From assembly GCA_964036275.1 (NCBI GenBank), contig OZ038438.1, positions 12,666,720-12,730,719 of the forward strand: a stretch of 64,000 bases of DNA, written 5' to 3'. The position numbers and the translations under genes were made by a program. The notes under the pieces were generated by a model. That model saw only the letters and a program-made list of their open reading frames with translations. It searched no databases and had not been told where the DNA came from. Shown here piece after piece: positions 25,986-48,067 of this stretch; within the stretch, counting starts at the first letter, position 1; every line of letters begins with the position of its first letter. The DNA comes from Litoditis marina. Its lineage: Eukaryota > Nematoda > Chromadorea > Rhabditida > Rhabditidae.

Positions 25986-26980
25986 ATTAACAACCCTAAA
26001 ACTGACTGAGATCTGGATTTAATGTGGTTGGTGAGTTTTTCGCTTGTTAACGCGATAGTGAAAATGAGTATTTCAATAAACTCTGAAAAAATTATTTAGT
26101 GGACAGGAATGCTGGAGCAATAAATGAATTTTTTGGTTGGGTTTCTTCAAGATTGCATAGCGTCTCGGGGTAAACAACTGAAGAGTTACAAGGAAAACAA
26201 CCGCGAAAAAATTAAAATTAAAATTTCCGTGACGTTAACGCATGAAAAGGGTGGCTCAGGAAGTAGCAAAAGAAGAATCAGTCCGAACCAAACTTCCGGC
26301 AAGTCTGCTAACTACTTCGTTTCAGAGACGCTACCGTAAGCTGCTCAACAATTTACTGATGTGGATTCACAGTATAATTTTATTGTGAGAGGAGGGAAAA
26401 AAGAGAATTGAACACTATTTGTCACCTTGAAGAAGTGAAAAAACCTTCTAGAGTGGTATGTGATTGTGTTATTATGGGTAAAAAATAAGATAACGCGCGG
26501 CTTAAATAGTTGCCATAAAATGTTGTCTTGCTATACCGGATTTTTCCACACTTGTTCCGGGTGTACATGGAAAGGGCACCTATCTGACACGGCACGAGTT
26601 GGAATGTGTGTTGGCCAGCTGAAACGAATATACTCATTGGCCATCTCCCTTCCAACTTCTTGAGATCTCATCATACGGAGCAGGCCACTCTCTATCTCTA
26701 TCTCTCCACACCTCGTGTATTACGACACCAATATCACTCCTCTTTTTGTAGCAATATATCCAGAACAGTATCACCCCGATTGAGGTCATATTGTTTGAAG
26801 CTCACTAGAAACTATGTAAACTATGGAGTGTAATCCACTGTCAGCAACTTTACCATTTTTCAATATAATAGTGGCAGTACAGAAAGCTAAAATGTTATGT
26901 CGTAGTTGATTATTTGATCACGGTGTTTCAGATAAATTTGAAACGTAATACGTTTTACGCAGATTGAACTATTGTTTTTT

Positions 26981-27190
26981 CATCCATAAAGTGACTGCTA
27001 CAGTATTATTCCAGAATATTCGGATTTTTACGAAAACATTTTCGGGAAGTATCACAACTTTCTCATTCGATTCTGGTTCCCTATCACAAAAAGCGCTCAA
27101 AAAAGTTTTAACAAAGCTGAAGTTAGCCTTAGAAAACGAAAAAAATTTGGAAATTCGATTGTGTACTGTAAGAGTCTCAGTGGGAATGAT
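26981..27190. mobile_element. Family A TIR element, second copy
   Basis: The right end (gagtctcagtgggaatg) matches the terminus of the 12863-13073 element, and the left end (gtgactgctacagtattatt) is a diverged inverted partner. The length of about 210 bp matches the first copy although the interiors differ. Confidence 0.5.
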
Positions 27191-28264
27191 GGGTACTATA
27201 CAAGTCACGTTCGACAATACCCTGTGCGTAATTTGTCTGCGAAGGAGTTCAGAAAAGTGTTGTCAATTCAAGGATTCAATCAATGCCGGCCCTTCTGGTG
27301 AAGAAAATGGAGAGGTTGACAAATGGTCGTCTTCTGGGAAGATCACTACTCATGGATCGCGAAACTGGTAAACTCTCTTTCACAAGTGCACCCGTACAGC
27401 CAAATTCTAGACTTTGTTTGAAATGTCTTCAACACGGGTACCTATCGTTCCCATTTCATTCTTTCATAAAATACTCTTCATTTAATTGACGTAGCTAATA
27501 CTTTATCATATCCGTTCCTTGAAACAGTGTTCAAATGAGTTTTATAACTTTGTGGCGCGGTGTGAACTTTTCAACTGGCCTTCGAGGTGTGAATATTTCA
27601 ATTGAGAGCCAATCTTTCTGAGATAATATTTCACGGTTTGTCGAATGAACGTAGGTTAGGTAATTTCTGAATTCAATCAATTAATCTGTCGCGCCGCGCA
27701 ACGTTTGTGTTTGTGATTTCGACAGTCTAACACATTGTCTCATTTCAGCTCATCGAATTCCCGTTGCAAATTCGAGATATCTTATACAAAAGTTGTCAGT
27801 ATAACTTTTCATACATTATTCAAGTGTATTAGTCATAATGAGAAGTTGCATTGAAAGGAATGCAATATTCTTTTTCGAAGTATTGTTCTTGGAAAGTGCA
27901 TCAGTTCTAATCTGATTCACATTTGACTTCGCTTAGATATCCCAGATACAGAAATTCCATACTCATTGATTTACTTATTGACACATCTTTTACTTAGAAA
28001 CAAAACCACAAAAGGTGAGTAGAGCTGTTTTGATAGCTGTTAATACTCGGTGTGACTGGTTATTAGTCTCAGAGCATGAGCATTAATTGAATAAGACATA
28101 TTCCACAAGTGTTTTATTATCGCCGCTCCTCCCCCTCTCGCGACTTCTTTGTGTGAAACCACATTTGAACTAGACAAAACGTCAGGCCCTCAACATTTTC
28201 GCCGGAACATATTTCCTAGCTGTTCTTGTGTTCTGCAAGTAAAGTCTGTCCTATTCTGCCGGAC

Positions 28265-33425
<5,161 letters not shown>

Positions 33426-35389
33426 TTTGAGTTGTAGTTTGATTTGCATGTCCACCACAATTTGCGACTTACGACCGAAAGATGACGGTACCAAACTACA
33501 AACAAAGCAGTTCACAGCTAGATGTACAGTATCCACCCGCTCTCCCCTGAGCAATTACTATAGCATAGTTCCCTTCATTCAGTGGTGAAATGTTGCTATA
33601 TGCCTATATTGCCCACTCTCCATGGAAAACTGATAGAAAAGTCCTCCATAATGGCTAATTGATTTCTTTTCACTGTCGTTTGTAATCGTCTATCACAGTG
33701 TCGCTCAGGTACAGAACAGCGCAAAATACATGATTGAGGTTAATAGAAAAGTGGACGTAGTTTTTCTGTTTGCTTCGTCGTAAGCACTCGAGATCGAACA
33801 CGAAAACGGTACCAAATAGTGTGTTAATATGTGAAAATCAACTCTTTTGCGAAAATATTTAACAAAATCCCTGCTTTAGTTTCAGGATCATCCTGCGTTA
33901 CCGCATCTCTGCATGGCTGAATTACTGAAGTATAGTTCACGCAACTGCAAAATGTCTCATTAACAATGATATGTTTGAAACTGATACTACAGGTTTATTT
34001 AGCTCATCCCTAACCCTAACCATATGTTCATCTAACCCTCACGTTCGGAAAGCCAGCCCGTGGATCTTTCTAGTTTTGACAGACTCTTCGTGTAAACATT
34101 ATGAAGTCTCTCTGTTATTTTTCTCTGTGATTCTCAACTTTACAGTAACAGGAATAGTTGTTATTTGTGCCTTGTTTGTAAATATATCAACACAACGTTT
34201 TATGATGTGTTTTTTAGAATAAAATTTATCATAAATGAAGTTGCATCGGGAAGAAACATGAGAACGAGCAATTTTCTGCATTTTCTGCGGGATTTTTTTT
34301 TGCATTTCTGCAGCTTTTCTTGTACATAGAAACATAAAGTGTTATGTTGTTTTATAATGTAACCATCGTAGTGTTTTCAATACAAACTGTTAGAATAAAG
34401 CGTTCCAAACCATTAACTGACTTGGTTCCCGAATTTCGTTGAAATTCCAGTTCAATAAACATTTTGTGCATGTGCAGTGCCAAAGCAGATTTTCAGCGTT
34501 AGTTGGGTCAAAGGTTTTATCCGCTTCTCGTGCTATGCTCCGTTTGCAACACTTCAATGGTAAAGTTTATAGATTTATTGATAACGATGATGTAATAAGA
34601 CCATGTGACCTAGCCGTTTGTTGTAATGCAGCAGCAAAATATCGGAAAAGATCACGAGGTGCGCCATTCTTTATTGAACTGGCAGTTTTTGTCCACGTGG
34701 AAACCAAAAAATTGGCATTAAATGGGCGACCGTTCTCCGAAACCCTTACAGTGGTGTTTCCCATTCCCTTTACAATAAATAATAAACGGTTTTAATACGC
34801 TTTAGACATTTCTTTAGACAATACGATGCAACGAAACAATTATGTTTCGTTGCATCGTATTGTCTAAAGAAATGTCATTTGAAATGTAATCATTTGGCTA
34901 CCAATGAGCTGAAGTTTAAGAAAATATATCTTCACGTGGATCGTAACCGTATCATATACTTACCAACAAAGAACTGATTTGTGAGACTCGTCGCGAGGCG
35001 AATTCGAACGTTTCATTTTAAAGGACTGGTGCAAATGGTCTTGCAGCAAAACAGAACTGTCACATTCAAATTTTTGGCAGTTTGCCAAGTTTTATCAGCT
35101 GACAACACTTTTTAAATTTTACGTGATCGTTTCACTTCTTTTTTTCTATATATATGTCTTGTTACTTCTTTTGCTCTTTTTTCTTTGAAAGTTTCTCGCT
35201 TTGACTCCGACGTCTCAGTTTAGAATGGAAGGGAACTTCAGTTTTTTTAAACTCTCTCTCCAGGAACTAAATAGAACGGACGACGGAGTTTGGTTTCGTA
35301 TCAGCAGTGTTTACTAATACTTCCCACAAAAATATTTCAAATAATCGTATTGTACACATAAATTGCTTTTTCAGTATCAGAGTTTTTCC
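33426..35389. other. Spacer between Kir and PDCD4 genes
   Basis: No exon chain is seen. The open frame at 34439-34795 lacks an ATG at its start, has no splice partners and is not called. The notable object is the perfect hairpin at 34805-34876. A CT-rich tract and an acceptor-like site (ttttttcag ending at 35374) precede the PDCD4 start. Confidence 0.5.
34805..34876. repeat. Perfect 33-bp inverted repeat with 6-nt loop
   Basis: The arm 34805-34837 (gacatttctttagacaatac...) is the exact reverse complement of 34844-34876, around the loop AATTAT. There is no mismatch over 33 bp. The symmetry stops abruptly at both outer ends. It could be a snap-back remnant of a TIR, or a source of a small hairpin RNA. 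A classic pre-miRNA would usually have bulges. Confidence 0.95.
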
Positions 35390-38300
35390 ATGGTCTACCC
35401 CCGAGTCAACCCTGCCAATGATGAGGACCCTGAACTTGCTGCAGAGCAAGCAATCGAGGCCCAGGTAATAATTTATACAACATGAGACATAAATTTCTTC
35501 CTGCATGCACAAGGTGCGTCAACCACTAGTGGAATAGCTAAACAAAATCTTCAAAACCTTCAAATCTCCATCATTGCTGATAAAACTACAGTTTTATGTT
35601 TCAAACTCAACCTTTTCAAATAGTCAAATGAACCATTCACTTGCAACCCAGCTCTCTAATTTGGATACATAGGTAAAACACCTCATTTTCAATTCATTTT
35701 TGTGGATAACAAAGTCGTCTCACGTAACACATATGTTTTTTCAGAATGGAATAATTTCGGGCGCTTCAAAGAAAGAGTCCAAAAGTATTGACACGCCTAA
35801 AGCTGACGGTGATTCCGAAGAAGGTACGTTCATTAAATGCGAAGTTCGATCAGACCGTGCACTACACTATAAATAGAACAAGGCAGTGCCCACATTCGCC
35901 AATCCCTGCGAATGGGAAGCTAAAATACCTTTTCGCGAGAATCTTTTTAGCTTCGGCTGTGACATTGGTGAATACGATCCAAGGACTCGTAAGTATTGCT
36001 CTCAAACCTAGCAAGTATAAACACCAGCTAAGATAACGGTCATGGTTATTGGTCATTTTATAATTATAACATTTTTGATTCGTATTACTACTTTAGTTAA
36101 TGATAATAACAATGTTTCAGGCAAAGCCACTACTCCAACGAGTGCTAAGAATTCGTTTAAGGAAGCCAAGGCTTCAAGAAAGAAGAGAAGTCGTGGAATC
36201 AGCGGATCTTCAATTAAGAAAGATGGTACGTTTCTATTAAGAAAGACGTTCACCTGCTTGTTTAAGACTTCAGTCGAAACGCGCATGCTTAGATATTTAC
36301 AACGGATACAACAGTAGTGTATTGTGTTTATACGTTAGTCTGAGATTTGCGTATTACGTATATTCACTGTTTCAGGCGGTAAGTTCGATCTTGGAATGGA
36401 AAATTTCGATACTTTCGACGATGTTTCCGAACAGGAGGATGCTGACGATTATCGATCCTATGAAAAGTATCTGAGGTGAGATTTCATTACTATATGTAAG
36501 CAGTAATTTAATCAGCTAATTACCCTGGTATAGAATTAGAGGATTCTACATAAGTGTATCGATACTTTTGAGCTTTTGACGATATTTCCAAACTACACAA
36601 ACATATGAGAAGCCGTCACAAATATTTCTGCTCTCTCCGTCAAATTCGACAAAAAGTAGTCGGTTTGCAATCGCATGAAGTATAATGTATTTAAATCGAA
36701 AAATGGGTTTCCTTTTCTTTAGTCGATTTCATTATCTTTGATCTAAACGTATTCAAGCATTCAAGTATAGCCTACTTTTTACATCTTAGAGCATCTCTTA
36801 TATTCTTTTTTAGTGATCATTACTCTTCTCATTCCAATGATCCGGAATCGGAAAGTGAATCAGGCTCACATCTCTCTGAGAATAGGAAAAAGAATGGACG
36901 GACAAATCCTCAGGTTAGTAGGCATGTGTAAGGCATCTTTATTAGAACAACTAAAAGTAATAAGTGTTTTTAATGTAATGATCAGCTTTCGTATTTAATT
37001 GGTGAAAGTCAACATTCATTCGCCTATTGGGAGTTGTTCAATCGATGCGAAGTTTTGAAGATAAAATGTGTTTGTATTGCGTGTATGAACAAATTCACGT
37101 AATAGGATTCACATTTGAGGTCAATTCAATCGGTGCAAATCTCTATATTGATGTTATTGTATGTGCTTCCACACTCCAGTAAACTTTTCCGGATAGCCAG
37201 AAATAAACGGTGAATTTCTTCCCGAATCGACTCTTCCCGAACCAAAACCGAACAACCAACTCTTCCCGAACCACCTGGTTCGTTCTAGAACCGAACCGAA
37301 TTTAGACCAACAAAGGTGGAACTTTTGGTTCGGGAAGAAATTTGCCGAAATAATCAAATTACTACGAGGTCCGATTTTGTGGACTTTCGTAGAGTTCGCC
37401 CGTTTTTGATGAAAAATCATTAATTTTCACGAGTCTATAACGAAAGTTGGACTAAATTATGTGAGATTGTGACACCTTACTGGTGTGTGCCTGCTTCTCT
37501 AAATGGAATATTTCACTGTGCCATAGTTCTAGCCGACTTCTTGGTTGTTCTGGCTATTCAGCATATAGTTTCCGTTGATGTGAACGCTGACATTGAACAA
37601 ATAAGTGGAATTGATTGAATTCAGTTCACAAGAACTCGAAAAAGCGTATTTTGATTATATTTATATGTGTTGTTTAGGTGTCGGGTGTGGTGTCGGCTCT
37701 TCTAGCCTTCATTTCTGATCCAGCCGGTGGCACTCTGAGTACTGTGGCAGAACTGCTCATGGAAGAATACGATGAGGCGGGACGATCGAGAATCTTGGAG
37801 CTGGCCCTCGACTCGATTACAAAAGTAGGATTTTATTAGAAAATAGCCCGACAGCAGAAATCTGGCCGTGTTCAGATCTTCCGTTCTTCATATTCGAATA
37901 TTCGAAAGAAATGGAGAGTGGGGTGACTTTTGTACTATCTTCTCTCTTCTTTTTTCGCTGAAAATTGAATTCTTGCTGAAATGTGTGTTAGGTCTTTTGT
38001 AATTCTCTATCTCTTGGTGTTGTTCTACATGCGAGCTAGCAAGCGTTCTTTTGTTATTGCTCTGCTCTGTAGGCGTTTGTTGCTCCAACGTTTGGCTTTC
38101 AGGATCTTTGTGGTGTCGTTTCATCCGATGTCCAATGTGAGTATCATCTGGTCGCAGCGATTGCACGTTTGATCGACGAAGGTCTTCTGAACAAGGCCAA
38201 TGTGGCTGCCTATGTGGAGAAGTGAGTGTTTCTTCTCATGTAGTTCTATATCCTTTTGTAAGCCAAAATGACCGAATAGGCCAATCGAGCAATGCAACAT

Positions 38301-41300
38301 TTTCTAGAAACACTAGAATGTGGAAACTGGTGAACTAACATGTGATTGATTGGTCTGTATTAAGGAAATTCATATTAAACTCATTCACCAATAGGTCATG
38401 GATAATTTTCTAAAATTGCAAAGAAGTACGATCCCCTTACAAAGATCTATGTTTGTATTTTAAACAGTTCTCCAAATGATGGGCTTCCAATCCGTCTTCT
38501 CAGCTCGGCTTTGCAATTCGCTAGTGACGCTTTGCCGGAACTTCGGGGAGACCTTCAACTGAGTTAGTTCAATTTATATCTCAAAAACATGATGATTGTA
38601 ACTTTAGTTCTCACTATTGCATTGACATCACGTTGCCTTCTAACTGAACACCGATATGTGTCATACAAATTGGTCAAAAGTTGAGGGTTGATTACTGCCA
38701 ATAGAAGGGGAACATATGGTAATTCACTTTGCTGACTATCTTGTTAGCGCTAGAATCAGGAAGTAATATTTTTGCCTGAGTGGCGTCCACCGCCCACATG
38801 GTGAAACAAGTAGACGAGGTTGTAGTTTATTGTTTGCCAACAAATAATAGTTCCTCCTCCTCCACATCTATTTTGTCGACATCAAGAATAACCAACATAT
38901 CTCCTCATTTCGAAATTGTGTAGGGATGTTACCTAGTTTCAGGAGTGACCACAAGTTGCACGCGTGCAACATTTTTAGGGGAGGTGGTGGTCGTAAAGGC
39001 TCCGCCAGGCCCGAAAATTTTCAAAATTATGATGATTTTTCGCCAATTCAGGTGAAATTCTCGCAATTGTGAAGAATAATTTCTTATTTTTCGGTGAATT
39101 TCTTTTTTTTTTAAAGTAGGAGAGGTCGTACCGGCAGCAGGGTCGGTCAACTTTTTGATCACCCCGGTCCAGTTTCTAGAGCGTTCAACAACTTATAATT
39201 GAGCTCTGTTTCTCCAGAGCCGCCGCAGTCTGTTTCTCGTCTAGCTCGTGATCTCTGTCAGGAAAGTGATGTATGTGGTGTAGCCAGCAGTCTTTCCGAT
39301 CTCCAGTTGCCTTATTATCATTCATATTTTGTTCATCAGGTCAGTTTCTGGAGCGGGCTCTCTTTCAGTTGCATAATAATAAGAGAACTTTAAAATTGAA
39401 AAACAATTCAGTCTTCCGTTTGGTTGGATGCATAAGTTTCTTTTTTTTTTCAAAGTATATTCACAGGTTTTATAAGGATCTAATTCCTTTTCATGTAACA
39501 TGTAACCGAATTCTCATTTTTCTTCCCATTTCTCATAAATCTTAACAACTATAAATCATTATCTGAATTTCTACCCATTATTATCGAATTCTGGGTAGGT
39601 TGCGTATAGCCAATGCAATTTTATACTTAATTTATCAGACAATTTTAAGACTAGGCGGCGCCTATTTATTTGATCCCCCAAAATCTGGAATGCTGAAAAT
39701 AATAATTTTTGTCACCCAATTTTTTTCGATTACTTCCCAAAAAAGTTGGGAAAATTAAATTGACAGCCAGAATGATTTTTTCACACTTTGTTTTCAATTA
39801 CGAAATTGTAGAGGAGGTCAAAGAACGTTAAACTAGGCTAGTGAGATATCACAAATTTGGCACGGCCAATTTTTTTTGCCGAAGTAGGCGGTGAAAATCT
39901 CGAATAATCGGGTTTTTAATTTTTTCACTGCGAAAACGATTTTTTTTCAACTAAAAGTCTAGTAATGGATTGATACTTGGCCTATAAGAAATTGTTAGCG
40001 ACAACTGAGTCTGAGATATCACAATATTGTCATCCCGAGCTAAAAATGGAAATCTAGGCGATTCTAGGCACCCCCCAAACGCCTACTTCTGTTATATCTC
40101 ATGAAATAAATTTTTCTGAAGAAATTCACTGTGCGTATCTGGAAACTATATCGCATTAGTTAATGAAAAACATAGTGGGTGATCAAAATATTCATAGTAA
40201 TTTTTTTGACTATTCTTTAATTAATTTGATCGACCAAAACGGCGGATTTCGAGTTAAATGATTTTGATCACTCAAAAATCAGGACCCCGCCTACATCTCC
40301 CTATTGTCTGTAATTTATACAAAATGCAAAGTTAAGTCGAGTTTAATGACTAGACAAATTGACTTTTTTTCAGGTTTGTGTCGAAGCTGTCAACACTGTG
40401 AACATGAATTCCATTTTCTACGTTACGGGTGCTCTCAGGGATATGCTGGATCATCAAGTGGGTGATTTTCACTATAATTATGTTTCGAGATTGGAGAATC
40501 TATGCGCAATAACGCTCCGAGCAGTGAGTGATAAGTTACAAATAGTTTCGCATGCTGGTCAGTAGTGTTTCAGTGATGTCATTCACCAGTAAGGTCTGAC
40601 AATCATTGGTAAAGGAACGCATTTCTCATTAAGCTACGGTCAACTTGCTGATATTGCATCAAAAAAAATAACCGAGTTTTTCCGAAATTGGAAGAAAATC
40701 AACACCTTTCTGATTTTTTGTCTCGTTATGAGGTAAGGTTACCAAACAATGTCTGACTTGGATCATTGTGTGTGTTCATTGTACATTGAGCGCGAATTTT
40801 TCAGACATTGACTGTGTCTTCTGTTCATATCGGGTTCGCGCGTTTCTTCCAAGGCATTCAGGAGCTAGAGGTATTATCAGTTCTGTATCTTTTTTAGCTG
40901 TTATGGCAGATATCATTTGTCGTTCATACTTAGTTTTTCTCCGTTTTTGCTATACTTTGTTAGACGCCACATCCCGATATTTCATCAGTCGGGGTGAGTT
41001 TATGTGCTCGGTTTTTCAAAGGAAAATTGATAACCAATCAGTGAACATATCGTAGATGATCTAACTCTAACAACTGTTATCGCTAAAGCATTGAGAAATG
41101 AAGCACATTTAGTATATATCATTCTATCGTTTACAGGTTGATCTGCCTGGTGCCACATCATTAGGAAGACTTCTCGTTAGTTACGCTGCCAATGACAATA
41201 ATTTGATTGATGAAGATCTCTGCGCCAAGTGTCCTAAGTAAGTACTGGGTCTTTTTTTGTTTTACAATAATAGTTTTAGAATTTTTTAAGAAAAAGTACT

Positions 41301-42119
41301 GGATGTTTGTGTTGTTTTCCAGATAGTTTTTGTTTGAAAAATGGAGTATTAGGTAGTGCTGATGGGAATTTTGTTGGTTTTTGGTCCTACGATACGGGGT
41401 AAAAAGTTAAACAGTTAGTGAAGCGCGATATGTCAATAGTATGTAGTAACGATAGTATGTAGATCGTTTCTGATGATTACATGATTTTGTCGATTTTGTT
41501 TTCTTGTGCTGCGTTGTGTTACTCTCCTCTTTCTCTGTCGGAGTTTTCTGATATTTCATTCAGAACCATACACTGTCAAGGTCTCTCATAAGATGGAGGG
41601 TTGCGAACTAATTTATAAGAAAAGTAGGGGGTCGCGAGTTGAAAAACAGCTAAAATCATACGAAACTACTGAAAATTGAACCAAAATGTTTGAAAATAGC
41701 AGTTTTGGAGTGGTCACGATTAAAAAAAACGGGGTATCGCGAGATTTCAGGATAAATGAGAGACCCTTGTCGGTTCAGAACAACTGACGGAGCAGATAAA
41801 TAGGTGCCTGTAATTTTAATAATAACTCACTCATCTCCTATCTCAGTGGCCGATTATCAAACTGCATTTCTTAGCAACTATATTCACTCGTATTGCGGTC
41901 TAACAAAATAGCAGGATATATTCTTGATTGATCAGACAGAAGAAACATGTTACAATAGTAATACTACACTAGAACGGGAGCCCACTTTTTTCGTTGAATT
42001 ATAGGCCCAAACGTTTCCTCCTGAATAAGGCTGATTCTTGCGGAAAGCTGACTGTCCTTGGAATGAAAGAGGCGGATGTGCAGTGCGACGAGAACAATTA
42101 TTTCATCATGGAGGAGTAA
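35390..42119 (+). CDS. PDCD4: PDCD4 homologue with two MA3 domains
   Basis: Exons: 35390-35464, 35745-35823, 36121-36225, 36376-36475, 36814-36913, 37678-37824, 38073-38221, 38468-38562, 39218-39339, 40374-40457, 40805-40870, 41137-41237, 42005-42119; phases all agree, 445 residues (human about 469). PDCD4 binds eIF4A through its MA3 domains and restrains translation initiation. The N-terminal region is acidic and basic (RKKRSRG near residues 72-78, then a serine- and acid-rich stretch). MA3-1 spans about 154-283 (FISDPAGG, FGFQDLCGVVSS, LVAAIARLIDEGLL). MA3-2 spans about 285-405 (DLQLPYYHSYFVHQV, VHIGFARFFQG, DLPGA, LVSYAA). The tail (LCAKCPKPKRF) matches the family's LCPSRGRKRF ending, followed by a gly-lys segment. 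The family's DSGxxS phosphodegron is not visible. A trans-splice-like acceptor ends at 35374, 15 nt before the ATG. Confidence 0.87.
37261..37300. repeat. Dispersed TTCTAGAA-centred palindromic repeat, copy 1
   Basis: Contains GGTTCGTTCTAGAACCGAAC, flanked by several CCCGAACC/GGTTCGGG words (37200-37345), in intron 5 of the PDCD4 gene. An inverted copy lies at 43161-43195. Function unknown; it may be the tip of a foldback or MITE family. Confidence 0.6.
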
Positions 42120-43793
42120 GAGCACGTAGATCAAGTTGAGATGAGCCTAGCATACTCTTTCCGTCATTATGAATGTATAACATTATTATATTAGGCTTGC
42201 CTTGTAGCACACTCCATTTCACATGACTCAGTTTCTGACATTTCCGCGATTTTTAAGATAGTCGTTCACGGAATTGTTAGATTACTTAGTTTTCTTATTG
42301 CACCGAAATTTTATTTTTCGTTATCGATGTGTTTTTGTTATAGTGTCAATGTTTTCATCCAATCTCAACTTGTCTGTTTTACTTTGAGACTTTGGAACAT
42401 TGACATACATGCAAATTTTAAATAGGACTGTCTCATGACATCAACCCACTGTATATATATTTCACCCTCGAGTCCTTAATGAACGGGCTGTCTAATTTAA
42501 GAAGTTCCTATCTTCTTAGTTAAGTTTTGTTGCTAATTTACGTTTAGGGTTTCGGCGAAATGTGAAAACTGTTCGTGAGTGCGTTGCAATAAACATTTTC
42601 GCCGAATCTGTTCGTACATTAAGAAGTATTAAAAAAAGTTGAGAATATTGAAAATGGTTTTTTGATTTCGTTCCCCATTCGATTATTAACAGGAACCGAA
42701 AATGGAAGTAAGTTGATGATTCGATCAGCTTCAAAACAGAAAAACTACTTTTTTTTTAAAATTTCATTTGGACGTAGTGGTAAAACGAAATGCATAATTG
42801 GAATAGACTATAAAGCAATGAAGTTGTAATTGGGATATTCAAGCGGAGTATTGAACAGTTTAGGGTGTATTTATTAGTTTACATTATTCATATTTATACT
42901 GCTCAGTTGTTCGGACAATTCAGAGTTTTTGTGTAGTTCCCGCCCAATCTGTAGCTATATCTGTTAATGAGATGACCACTCTTTGAATGGAGCATAATTC
43001 GGCAAATTTCTTCATGAAACTACTTCTTCCAAACTAAGCTCAAACCAATTCTTCGGTAGGAATCTAGGAATCAGAACCGCCTGCATACTCATAACAACAC
43101 GAAACCAAATACTAATAAAAGTTACACAGTAGACCAACTTTAACCGTTGTTACTTGAGTTTGTTCGGTTCTAGAACGAACCACATGGTTGGGGAGAAAAC
43201 GGTTCGATTTTGGTTGGTTAGGGAAAAATTCACCCTATGATTGTGAAGTAGTACGTGTGGTACTAACGAGTGCGTGGAACTGAACGGACTGTGCTCGGGA
43301 TCTTGTTCCGGTAGGCAGCCGATCCTTATCAATTACATGAAGCACTGACGTAACCAGAGTTATATTGTTGTTGCTGAACTACTCGACAAACACAACAACA
43401 GAAACTCAATGTAGACATATCTATGAGGATGTTTACTACTTGTCTATAGGGGTTATTCTACGTAAATCAGGCAGATATGGACATTTCGCTTACTTTGAAC
43501 TCTAGTTCGTTTAAGCTACAGTTTCGAATTTCTCTCGCGTCTACCTATCGAACTACAACACGAATCTATTCACATCCTCTAGATTAGGTTCGACCATAGA
43601 GTATGTCACGAACAACGTATGATGATGCTCAGTATCGGATGAATACACGTGTACACACACTTCCCGGGGCTGGTACAAACTAGAAAAGTGCTTACAATCG
43701 TTGAAATGCAAATAGTCAGATTATCGGTAGGACAAAGGACGTTACGGTGTAGCGTAGATAACGTGACGCAATGCCACCACTTCGATTCCGCAG

Positions 43794-43801
43794 TATATAA
43801 G
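43794..43801 (+). promoter_or_regulatory. TATA box of aspartic protease gene
   Basis: TATATAAG lies 41 bp upstream of the protease ATG. With normal TATA spacing, transcription would start about 10 nt before the ATG, giving a very short leader that fits a strong tissue-specific promoter. Confidence 0.7.
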
Positions 43802-43810
43802 CGCGGCTCG

Positions 43811-43819
43811 ACTGATAAG
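43811..43819 (+). promoter_or_regulatory. ACTGATAAG GATA-factor site
   Basis: This exactly matches the extended intestinal GATA site (ACTGATAA) known to bind ELT-2 in nematodes. It lies between the TATA box and the start codon. Gut expression of the protease is inferred from it, not shown. Confidence 0.6.
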
Positions 43820-43834
43820 CCGCAGCTACACAAG

Positions 43835-48067
<4,233 letters not shown>

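Larger units (their letters stand above)
24671..28264. other. Interval between divergent TP53I11-like and Kir genes
   Basis: This stretch should contain the 5' ends and promoters of two divergently transcribed genes. I see the ACTCGAAA satellite, one MITE and one coding-like stretch on the plus strand near 27283-27368 that ends at a donor (CTG|gtaaac). That stretch could join the Kir gene in phase through the acceptor ending at 28238, but no start codon for it is visible. A second ATG-led stretch at 26243-26330 ends in a gtaagc donor. Neither is strong enough to add to a gene. Confidence 0.4.
42120..43834. other. Spacer between PDCD4 and the aspartic protease
   Basis: There are no coding exons. 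It includes the inverted copy of the TTCTAGAA-centred repeat at 43161-43195 and, at its right end, the TATA box and a GATA site of the protease promoter. Confidence 0.5.

Noticed and set aside
25460..25993. 177-codon minus-strand ORF rich in FEFSSFRV
   Set aside because: Translation of the ACTCGAAA satellite; several frames are open for the same reason.
34439..34795. 118-codon open frame before the hairpin
   Set aside because: Begins at TTG, not ATG, no acceptor or donor in useful phase, no recognisable domain.
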